Assembly (NCBI RefSeq): GCF_019697375.1
Contig: NZ_JAHCDI010000003.1
Location: 186,001 to 250,000 of the forward strand
Direction of reading: 5' to 3'
Source: Micromonospora tarapacensis
GTDB lineage: Bacteria; Actinomycetota; Actinomycetes; Mycobacteriales; Micromonosporaceae
DNA: 64,000 nucleotides
Shown here: positions 1-11,983 of the stretch, piece after piece
Layout: every line of letters begins with the position of its first letter
How positions within the stretch are numbered: the stretch's first letter is position 1
The notes under the pieces: generated by a model
The model's database searches: none
What the model was told of the DNA's origin: nothing
What the model saw: the letters and a program-made list of their open reading frames with translations, nothing else
Translations under genes and position numbers: made by a program

Positions 1-1
1 G

Positions 2-85
2 GCCGCGCAGGCGGTGGAGAAGGTGCTGCGACAGGATCTCGCCGCGCTTGCCGCCGCCGTCGATCGGCCCGCCGAGGCGGCCTGA
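2..85 (+). CDS. 3' end of an unidentified protein
   Basis: An open frame runs in from the left edge and stops with TGA at 83-85, giving about 27 residues rich in Ala with a KVLRQDLAAL helix-like segment. The start and most of the gene lie outside the window, so no family can be assigned. It is read in the same direction as the next gene, 70 bp away. Confidence 0.4.
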   Translation, partial: AAQAVEKVLRQDLAALAAAVDRPAEAA

Positions 86-155
86 TCGCCATCCGGTTCG
101 GGGCTGACCCTGCGCCGCACCGGCCGCTCGGTAGGGTGCCGGGCGGAGGTGCGGC

Positions 156-1415
156 ATGGGGTTGGCGACGGGGCGACGGGTCGTGGCGGCGCTGGTGGCG
201 TTGGGGGTAGCCGCCGTGGTGGCGGTCGTCACGTACCGCGTCCTCGCGCCGGCTGAGGTCAGCACCGTCGCCCGGGGCGACTACCCGCCGCTCAGCGTGC
301 CGGATCCCGGAGTGGTCGGCCGCCTGCCGGTCGCTCCGCTGATCGTCGACGGTCGGCTACGGGTGTATTCGGGTTCCCGCCAGGTCTACGCCGACCAGCC
401 GGTCGACGGCCGGTACCGGAGCACCCCGTACTGGTCCTACCGCCGTTGGCCGGCGAGCCTGGACGCGGTGGTGGTGAGCGGGACGACCGTGGTGAGCCGC
501 TGGTCCGACGGGCGCCTGGTGGCGCTCGACGCGCGTACCGGGCGGGTCGCCTGGCGGGCGGACGGGCCGCGGCCGGACCGGGCGCGGACCGCCCGGCGTA
601 CCGGCGCGGCCCTCGTCTGGGATCCCAGCGGCCTCACGGTGACCAGGGTCGCCGGTGGCCGCGACGTGGTGGTCTCCTCCGGTGCCGGTGAGGTCCGGGC
701 GGTCGACCTGGCCGGTGGCCGGGAGCTGTGGCGCGCCGCGATCGGCTCGGGCTGCCGTGCGCCGATCGGCACCGGCGGCGGGCAGCTCCTCACCGTGGAT
801 GGCTGCACCGGGCCGCCGGTGATCGAATTCCGTGCGGTGGCGACCGGCGAGGTGAGCGCCCGCTGGCAGCCGCCGGATCACTCCGGCGAGCTGACGGCGA
901 CCCTGGTCGGCTGCGTGCCGGGTGGTGCCGGCTGCGCCGGGCTGCGGACGGCGGGGTCGGCGGACATGGCGGCGCGGGGTTGGCTGCTCGGAACCGGTGA
1001 CCCGGCGCGGGCACCGGCCCTGGACGGGCCGGGTGTGGCGTTGGTCGATCGGACGGCGGTGGCGGTGGCGGACGGCGTACTGATCGGCCGTTCGGCCTCG
1101 GACGGCACCGAACGCTGGCGGGCCGCGGTGGGGCCGGCCCGGGTGATCGCCGTCCAGCCCGGCCGGGTGCACGTCCTGACCGAGCAGAACGAGCTGGTCA
1201 ACCTGGACCCGGCGACCGGCGTCGAGTTGTCGCGGTTCGTGCTCGACATCGGGTCCGACGGGACGGGATGGGCGCCGGGTTCGGCCTACGCGGCCGACGG
1301 GTACGTGGTGGTGGAGCGGCTACGCCGCCCGGTCGATCAGGACGCGGACGACCAGCGCTACTACCTCACCGCGGAGGCGCTGATCCTCGCCGCGACCGGA
1401 CCGATGGGCGAATAG
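156..1415 (+). CDS. membrane-anchored PQQ-type beta-propeller protein
   Basis: A 419-residue protein with one N-terminal membrane segment (about residues 9-28, VVAALVALGVAAVVAVVTY), then an extracytoplasmic domain with repeated blades of the PQQ/BamB type: GRLVALDARTGRVAWRADG, VRAVDLAGGRELWRA and ELVNLDPATGVELSRF. The blade motif (x-L-D-x-x-T-G-x-x-x-W) predicts a beta-propeller displayed outside the membrane. A GGAGG ribosome site precedes the ATG. A second protein of the same architecture lies at 8544, so the two are probably paralogues. Family members are usually structural or ligand-binding; no catalytic residues or substrate can be named. Confidence 0.75.
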   Translation: MGLATGRRVVAALVALGVAAVVAVVTYRVLAPAEVSTVARGDYPPLSVPDPGVVGRLPVAPLIVDGRLRVYSGSRQVYADQPVDGRYRSTPYWSYRRWPASLDAVVVSGTTVVSRWSDGRLVALDARTGRVAWRADGPRPDRARTARRTGAALVWDPSGLTVTRVAGGRDVVVSSGAGEVRAVDLAGGRELWRAAIGSGCRAPIGTGGGQLLTVDGCTGPPVIEFRAVATGEVSARWQPPDHSGELTATLVGCVPGGAGCAGLRTAGSADMAARGWLLGTGDPARAPALDGPGVALVDRTAVAVADGVLIGRSASDGTERWRAAVGPARVIAVQPGRVHVLTEQNELVNLDPATGVELSRFVLDIGSDGTGWAPGSAYAADGYVVVERLRRPVDQDADDQRYYLTAEALILAATGPMGE

Positions 1416-1428
1416 CCCTCCGCAGCCG

Positions 1429-2528
1429 TCAGACGAGCGCCGCCTCGGCCGCGGCCAGGAAGGCGTCGTTCTCGGCCGGCGTCCCGATGGTGACCCGCAC
1501 CCCGTCGCCGGGGAACGGACGGACGATCACGCCGCGCGACTCGCAGGCCCTGCCGAACTCCACCGCCCGGTCGCCCAGCGGCAGCCACACGAAGTTGGCC
1601 TGGCTCGGCGGTACGTTCGGGACCAGCTTGCCCAGCGCCTCGCCGACCCGCTCCCGTTCGGCCACCACCAGGGCGCACCGCCGCCGCACCTCGTCCGCCT
1701 GGCCGAGCGCGGCAAGCGCCCCGCCTGGGCGGCCGTGCTGGTCGAGAACGGCGTGACGACCTTGCGGACCGCCGCCGCCACCGCGGGCTGGGCGACCAGG
1801 AAGCCGATCCGCAGACCGGCCAGACCCCACGCCTTGGACAGGGTGCGCAGCACCGCCACGTTGGGCCGGTCGGCGTAGCCCAGCCCGTCCGGCACCTCGG
1901 CGTCGGTGACGAACTCCCGGTACGCCTCGTCGATCACCACCAGCACGTCGTCCGGAACGGCGTCGAGGAAGCGGTCCAACTCGGCGCGGCGCACGGCCGT
2001 GCCGGTCGGGTTGTTGGGGTTGCAGACCAGGATCATCCGCGTGCGGTCGGTCACCGCCGTGGCCATCGCCGCCAGATCGTGCCCGTGCCCGGCGTCGTTG
2101 GGCACGGGCACGCTGGTCGCGCCGCTGGTCGCCGCGATGATCGGGTACGCCTCGAACGAGCGCCACGAGTAGACCAACTCGTCGCCGGGCAGGCAGGTGG
2201 CCCGCACCAGGTGCTCGGCCAGCGCCACCGAACCGCAGCCGGTCGCCACCCGGTCGGGGTCCACCCCGTACCGCTCGGCGAGTGCCTGACGGAGCGCGAC
2301 CACGCCCATGTCCGGGTAGCGGTGCACCCCGGTGACCGCCTCGGTGACCGCCTCCACGACGCCGGGCAGCGGGCCGTACGGCACCTCGTTGCTGGCCAGC
2401 TTGATGGCCTCGGGTAGGCCCAGCTCGCGGGCCAGGTCGGCCGGGCTGCGACCGGGCACGTAGTTGGGCAGCGCGTCCAGGTCGGCGCGGGTCAGTCGCA
2501 CCGTCGGCTGGCGTCGTCCATCGGTCAT
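1429..2528 (-). CDS. HisC-type aminotransferase, frame broken near 1720
   Basis: PLP-dependent class I/II aminotransferase of the histidinol-phosphate/aromatic aminotransferase group. The start at 2528 (MTDGRRQP) has a GGGAGAG site. Visible family features are [12 protein letters not shown] near the N terminus, [20 protein letters not shown] and the PLP-lysine motif [17 protein letters not shown]. The frame breaks after STSTAAQA beside a C4 run at 1719-1722 and resumes as [14 protein letters not shown], ending with [20 protein letters not shown]. The span is 1100 bp, one base short of whole codons, as expected for one missing base. It may act in histidine or in Phe/Tyr biosynthesis; the neighbouring HPPD gene makes the aromatic role attractive but does not prove it. 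Confidence 0.82.
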
Positions 2529-3519
2529 GGGGTCTCTCCCGGGGGGTTGGCGCGGTCGTCGGAGGTACGGGGGAGCTGGACCACCACGGTCTGCGCCCGC
2601 TTGTCGTGCAGCGCTCGGCGCAGCGGGTGGTCGAAGAGCGGCGAGAGCATGTCGATCAGCTGGAGCAACAGGCCGAGACCGCAGCAGTACCAGAGCAGGG
2701 TGGGTAGGCCGAGGGTGTTCCACCGGCGCAGTGCCCGACCGAAGCCCAGCGGAGCGTCCGCCTCGACCGGCACCGCCTTGACACGCAGCAGCCGTTTGCC
2801 GAAGGTCTGCCCGTTGGCCGCCATCGAAGGCACCTCGTACGCCAGCCAGAGCGAGGTGGCGATCAGCAGGATCACCACGATCAGCGCGCCCGCCTGCTCA
2901 CCGGCCGCCGGCAGCGGCTCGGTGGTGCGGTCCTGGGTCTGCACCCGGCGCCAGAACTCGTCGATGGCGGGGGACACCTCCCGGAGGTAGCGCCAGACGA
3001 ACCAGCCGTTCACCAGCGCGTTGAGCGCGAAGACGACGCCGAAGTCGATCAGCCGGGCGCCCAGCCGGGCGCCGAACGACGCCAGTGGCAAACCGTGTGG
3101 CCGGGGCTCGGGCGGGCGTCCGGGCCAGGTCGGGTACGGCCAGCCGGGCGGCGGGCCGTGCCGTGCGTCGCCGGTCGGCCAGCCGGGCGGCGTGCCCTGC
3201 GGCGCGTCGCCCGCCGGCCAGCCCGGTGGCGGGCCCGGTTGCCAGTTGGGCGGGCGACCGGCCTCGGGGCTGCCGCCGGGCGGAAAGCCGGTGGCGGGCG
3301 GCGCGGGGTGTGCCCGGCGGCGGATGACGTCGGCTCGGGCGCGGCTGCCGGCTCGGCCGGTGGCTCGGGTTCGGCCGGTGGCTCGGGTTCGGCCGGCGGT
3401 GGGCCCTCGGGCGGTGTCGCGTCGACCGGGATGGGCGCGCCGATCCAACCCTCGCCGTCCCAGTACCTGCGGGTCTCCGGGTCGGCGGGGTCGACGTACC
3501 AACCGGGTGCCACACTCAC
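2525..3519 (-). CDS. DUF2510-RDD membrane protein, frame broken near 3310
   Basis: The start at 3519 encodes a DUF2510 domain ([19 protein letters not shown]), followed by a Pro/Glu-rich linker. The frame then breaks between about 3300 and 3325. The next frame carries a Pro/Gly/Trp repeat linker ([21 protein letters not shown]) and an RDD domain with three to four membrane segments ([54 protein letters not shown]). The total span is one base short of whole codons. RDD proteins sit in the cytoplasmic membrane and some are linked to ion or small-molecule transport; the substrate is unknown. Its end overlaps the start of the aminotransferase by 4 bp, and an RDD paralogue lies just upstream. Confidence 0.72.
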
Positions 3520-3541
3520 GAGGTGGCCTCGCTGCGCTCAT

Positions 3542-4253
3542 TCACCCCGACACCTTAACGACGACGGTCTCGGCGAACTTGTCGTGGAGGCACTGCTGCC
3601 AGGGCCTGTCCCACAGCTGCCAGAGTCCGTCGACGTAATTGCCGCCGGGCACCAGCGACCCGCCCACGAACTGGACGAGGTACCGCTTTCCCGCCATGTG
3701 GCGGTCCAGCGTGCGGGTCGGGTCGAGCGGGACCACGCGAAGGTTCATCACCTTCTTGCCGACGGTCTGCCCGCTCCGCTTCAGGTATTCCACGTGGTAG
3801 AGCCAGTAGATCCCGAGCATCAGCACGAGCAGCCCGAGTTGCAACAGCACGGTCAGCACGAGGAACGCTCCGAACACGTCCGGCTCGGGTGGGACGGGCG
3901 CGCCGTCGGGGTCGGTCCGGGTGATCTCGCGGAACATCCGGAACCAGACGACCAGGAACACCGGCAGGAAGAGCGCCATCAGGATGCCGCTCGCGATCGC
4001 CGTGTCGATCAGGTGTGCCAGCAGCCGGTCGCCGAAGCTCGCCAGCGGCTGCCCGCCCGGCCCCAGCACCGGCGGGGTGGGCCGGCCACCCACCCCGGTG
4101 GGGGCGGCCCCGGCGGGGTGGGTGGCGGCGGAACCTGACCCGGCGGGGTGAACTGCGACGGAGCCGGGTAGGGGCCGGCGGGCGGCGCGACGCCGCCGGC
4201 CGTGGGGCGGGCCCGCCGGACGGCGGCGTCGGATGCGCTGGAGGCTGGGTCAC
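3542..4253 (-). CDS. RDD-family membrane protein, two frame breaks in Pro-rich N terminus
   Basis: The C-terminal 180 residues form a clean RDD domain: PLASFGDRLLAHLIDTAIAS, LVLTVLLQLGLLVLMLGIYW, SGQTVGKKVMNLRVV and QCLHDKFAETVVVKV. Reading back, the Pro-rich tail TAGGVAPPAGPYPAPSQF lies in a second frame and the likely start VTQPPAHPTPPSGGPAP (GTG at 4253) in a third, with breaks near 4200-4210 and 4080-4105, both in G/C runs. The length is two bases short of whole codons, consistent with two single-base losses. It is a paralogue of the downstream RDD gene and probably cotranscribed with it (23 bp gap). Confidence 0.7.
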
Positions 4254-4264
4254 GCTCGACAGTG

Positions 4265-6138
<1,874 letters not shown>

Positions 6139-7148
6139 CGGACCGTGCGACCGGAGCGGACGCGGGCGACCAGACCCGCCTCGCGCAGCACCGCCAGGTG
6201 GTCGCCGACGCCGCCCAGGCTCAGCCCGAGCTGCACGACGAGCTGGCTGGTCGTGGCGGGCAGGGCGAGCGCCCGTAGCAGCGCCGCCCGGGTCCGCCCG
6301 ACCAGCCGGTCCAGCACGTCGTCGGGCCGGGTGGGATCGGGCGGCCCGAGCAACTCGGCCACCCCGGAGGCCCGGTAGACGATCGCGAACGGCCACGGCG
6401 GCTCGACATAGTTGATCATCATGCCGAAGACCGTGGGGATGAACAGCAGACCCCGACCGTCGAGCGAGTAGCTGCGTGGATCGCGGTCGGCCACCTCGAT
6501 CGCGCCGAGGCCGCCGCCGGAGACCCAGCGCAGCCGCGGGTCCAGATCGGCGACCGCGGCGCCCCAGCCGTACGCGAGCAGGCGGCCCGCACGGTGCACC
6601 AGGTCCCGTTCCAACACCGCCCGCAGGCGGGGCCAGTCCGGCTGGACCAGCGTCGCCCAGCTCGCCTCGATCGCGTCGGCGAGCTGGTCCACCACGTCCG
6701 GCGACTCGTAGATCCGGCGGGCGTACGCCGGTGGCGTCCGGAGCCCCGCCAGATTGCGGGCCAGTTCGTCGCGGGCCTGGGCGAGTGGGGTGGCGCGGAC
6801 CACGGCAAGCTCCTCGGAGAAGTCCTGGCCGGTGCCGCTGGGTGCGGGGTGGATGAAGTCGGCGTTGTAGCCGCCGCGCCGCAGCAGCGCCAGCAGCGCG
6901 CCCACCGCCGGCAGTCGTCTGCGCAACTCGTCGTACGCCGGCCGGACCCGGGCCACCCACGGCGCCAGCCCGGGCACTGCGTGTTGACCCGTGCAGAGCC
7001 GCAGCGCCCAGACCGCCTCGCCCAGCGGCGAGATGGCGTACCGGCTGGCCGCCATGTCCGACGGGGTGACCTCGATCCGCATCGTCCGACCTTTCGTTCC
7101 CGAGCGAAAGGATAGAACGGGCCGGTCCGGGCCGCCACGCTGGTCGGC

Positions 7149-8416
7149 GTGACCAAGACCAGCATGAACGCGCCGGCCGACCGGCCGGCCACCTTCCGGG
7201 ACGTCTTCGCAGTCGTCGAGTTCCGGGTGATCTTCGCCAGCTTCGGCGTCTTCGTGATCGGCGAGACGGTGAAGATGCTCGCGCTGTCCGTGCTGGTCTA
7301 CGAGCGCACCGGTTCCGGCCTGCTGGCCGCCCTGGCCTACGTGACCGGTTTCCTGCCGCACGCCCTCGGCGGTTTGTTCCTGCTGGCGCTGGCCGACCGG
7401 TGGCCGGCCCGCCTGTTGATCGTCGGCTACGACCTGCTGCGCCTCGCCACGGTCGCGGTGCTCGCCACCGGTGTGCTCCCGCCACCGGCAATGCTCGGTC
7501 TGGTCGCCGTGGTGGCCCTGTTCGGCCCGGTCAGCAGCGCCTCGCGGGCCGCGTTGCTGCCCGAGATGCTGCGCGGCGACGGGTACGTGCTGGGACGCTC
7601 GCTGCTCACCGTGGCCGCCGGGGGCACCCAGGTGGCCGGGTTCGCCCTCGGTGGCCTGCTGCTCGGCCTGGTGGGGCCGTACGGCGCACTCTGGCTGACG
7701 GCGGCCACCTGCGGCCTCTCCGCGCTGCTGGTGCGCGTCGGCCTCGCCCGCCGCCCGGCCCGCGCCCGGTCCGCCCTCGCGGCGGGGCCGGCGTCGGTGG
7801 GGCGATCCGGGAGACCCTGCGGGTCAACCGGAAACTGCTCGCCGACCGCCGGGTCCGGGGACTGCTGCTCGCCCAGTGGCTGCCCGGCTCGCTGCTGGTC
7901 GGCGCCGAGGGGGTGGCCGTGCCGTACGCGGCCGACCTGGGTCCGGGGGCGAGTGCCGGTGTGCTGCTGATGGCCGGGGCGGGCGGCATGCTCGTCGGCG
8001 ACCTGCTGGTGGGTCGGTTCGCGGCGCCGGCCCGCCGGGAACGCTGGACGCCGTGGCTCGCGCTGCTGCTCGGCGTACCCATGCTGCCATTTCTGGCCCG
8101 GCCGGCGCTGGTGCCGGCCGCGATCCTGTTCGCGGTGGCCACCGCGGGCTTCGCCTATCAGCTCGGGCTGGCCCGACGGTTCCTCGAAGCGGTTCCCGAG
8201 ATGCGCCGCGGGCAGGCGTTCGGGCTGGTCAACACCGGCATGATGGCGACGCAGGGGCTGGCCGCGGCGGGTGGGGGCGCGCTGAGCGAGGTGCTGGCGC
8301 CGGGCGTCGTGATGGCGGTCGCCGGCGCCGCGTCGGTGGTCGCCACGCTGGCCCTGTGGCCGGTGCTCGCCCCCACCGTGCCGGACCGTCGCCGCCCGCA
8401 CCCCGTCGCACGGTAG
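7149..8416 (+). CDS. MFS exporter, frame broken near 7790
   Basis: Major facilitator family membrane protein. The first frame covers helices 1-6 (VFVIGETVKMLALSVLVYER, PHALGGLFLLALADRWPARL, VAGFALGGLLLGLVGPYGAL). After GLARRPARARSALA the frame breaks between about 7775 and 7805. The next frame continues with IRETLRVNRKLLADRRVRGL, a normal central loop, and helices 7-12 (GVLLMAGAGGMLVGDLLVGR, MMATQGLAAAGGGALSEVLA). The span is one base short of whole codons. It is divergent from an ArsR-type regulator, typical of a drug-efflux pair, but the substrate cannot be told. Confidence 0.82.
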
Positions 8417-8543
8417 CGTCACGGTCGCCGAGGGTGGGGTCGATGCGGGGCGCCGCCGCCCGGGGCGCCGACGAGGGGTCCTTCCTGCCACGACACGCGG
8501 TGCGGTGCGGGCGGTGGCGGGCGGGGATGGCTACCGTGTCCCG

Positions 8544-9980
8544 GTGGCGAAGGGGAGCGGCCTCGGCGTACGTGGCTGGCTGCTGCTCGGCCTGACCACG
8601 GTCGTGGTGCTCGCCGCTACCGGAGTATGGAACCCATTCCCCACCATGTGGGACTGGGTCAACCGGCGCCAGCCGATCTCCGAGCCGGACGTGACCTGGC
8701 AGCAGCGGATCGGCGGCACCCCACGCAGCGTCACCATTGCCGGTGATGCCCTCGTGATCGAGCAGCGCACCCGGGTGGAGGCCCGCAGCCTGGCCACCGG
8801 CAGCCAGCTCTGGGAACGCAAGGCGGACTGGAGCGCGGTGGCCGGCGCCGGGCCGGACGCCGTGGTCGCGGTGGGCCGGCTGCTGGTGAAGGGGTACGAG
8901 GTGCTCGACCCGACCACCGGCGTCACCCGGCGGCGCGACGGCGACGCGGTGGCTGTCTGGACATACCGGAACCTCCTGCTCGACGCGCACTGCGTGGCGG
9001 CCACCGACTGCACCCTGAGTGCCTGGGATCCGCGCGGGACGGCGCCGCTGTGGACCGCCTTCCTGCCCGGGGTCAGCACCGGCCTGCTCGCCGACAACCC
9101 GAACCTGCTCGACACCCGCCGGTTCACCACCAACCGGATCGACGACGGGGTGGCCGGCCCGGAGGCGGTACCACCACTGCTCGGTTTCCCGGTCGACGGT
9201 CGGGTGCACGTGGTGGACACGGCCACCGGCCGAGTGCTCCAGAACGTCGAGCCCGACCGGGACGAGCGGCTCGCCGTGATCGGTGGTCGCCTGTTGCGGA
9301 TCACCGCCCGCTCCCAGGACGGCAACTGCTACTTCGCGATCTCCGGCCGGGACTCGGCCACCGGGCAGGAGGCGTGGCAGCAGTCGGGGATCAACCTGCG
9401 CACCGCCGACAGCGCCGGCTGCGTGCAGCGGGAGGACCCGTACGGCGCCCGGAACGTGCTGGTCGGTGTCTCACCCGACGGTCGGGAGGCCGTCCTCGAC
9501 GGGTACGACGGTCGGTTGTTGCTGGTCACCGCCAACTCCGAACGGGTGCTCGCCGTCGACGACCGGTACGCCGTCGTGCGTACCGCCGACGGTGGCGGGG
9601 TCTCCGCCCGCGAGCTCGGCCCCGGACAGGTCCGGTGGAACCGGCCGACCGGTGAGAAGGCGGGTGCGGCGCTGACCCCGTACGCGGCGATCGTCGCCGA
9701 CCAGAAGCCCAACCGGTTGGTCGCGCTCGACCCGCGTACCGGGCGGGAACTGGCCGTGCTGCGAACCTCGGCGAACGCGCTCGCGGTCGGCCCCGCCGGC
9801 ATGGTGATCGGGGAGGGCCGGGAGATCGGCTACCTCCGCTTCGGCGCGACGGGTGGGAACCCGTCGGGCGACGGCAACGGGAGCGACGGCGGCGATCCCG
9901 GAGCCGGCAGCGACCCGCGACCGCAGCACACCTGCGGTGCGAAGAACGAGTCGTGCGCCACCCCCGACCCCGGCAAGTGA
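8544..9980 (+). CDS. membrane-anchored PQQ-type beta-propeller protein
   Basis: From GTG 8544 (VAKGSGLG; an alternative GTG in frame lies at 8505) the protein has one N-terminal membrane segment ([18 protein letters not shown]) and a large outer domain with PQQ-like blades: [45 protein letters not shown] and [15 protein letters not shown]. The C terminus is a Gly/Asp/Asn-rich flexible tail with two cysteines ([10 protein letters not shown]). It resembles the protein at 156 in layout, indicating paralogues. Neither start has a strong ribosome site. Confidence 0.75.
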   Translation: MAKGSGLGVRGWLLLGLTTVVVLAATGVWNPFPTMWDWVNRRQPISEPDVTWQQRIGGTPRSVTIAGDALVIEQRTRVEARSLATGSQLWERKADWSAVAGAGPDAVVAVGRLLVKGYEVLDPTTGVTRRRDGDAVAVWTYRNLLLDAHCVAATDCTLSAWDPRGTAPLWTAFLPGVSTGLLADNPNLLDTRRFTTNRIDDGVAGPEAVPPLLGFPVDGRVHVVDTATGRVLQNVEPDRDERLAVIGGRLLRITARSQDGNCYFAISGRDSATGQEAWQQSGINLRTADSAGCVQREDPYGARNVLVGVSPDGREAVLDGYDGRLLLVTANSERVLAVDDRYAVVRTADGGGVSARELGPGQVRWNRPTGEKAGAALTPYAAIVADQKPNRLVALDPRTGRELAVLRTSANALAVGPAGMVIGEGREIGYLRFGATGGNPSGDGNGSDGGDPGAGSDPRPQHTCGAKNESCATPDPGK

Positions 9981-10068
9981 CCATCCACCGGGCCGGATTC
10001 GGGCGGCGTCGCGGTACCCCACCCGGCGGCTGGGACTGATCGACCCTTCTGCCCTAGGCTTTGCCGTC

Positions 10069-11736
<1,668 letters not shown>

Positions 11737-11795
11737 CGGCAACCGGTGCCCGCCGGGCCGACCGTTTGGCGAGAGTCTGCGGCGGTGTCGACATC

Positions 11796-11828
11796 GGTGC
11801 GCCCGCCCGCGGGACGGGCGGGCGCACC
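11796..11828 (+). terminator. hairpin after class I fumarase
   Basis: A perfect 13-bp inverted repeat GGTGCGCCCGCCC (11796-11808) / GGGCGGGCGCACC (11816-11828) with a 7-nt loop, 60 bp after the fumarase stop. There is no T tract, as is usual in actinomycetes. Confidence 0.75.
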
Positions 11829-11983
11829 GCCCCCGTCGGATGCGTCACCGTCATCCCGCACCAGTGTCGTCCCCGGTCCTTTCGATCTGCTCTCACCTCG
11901 CTCTCACCACAGTGGTGCGCTGCGTAACCGGCGCGGCTACCCTGCTGGAGCTACGCAAGTTGCACGGCGGGGGCTGACTGACG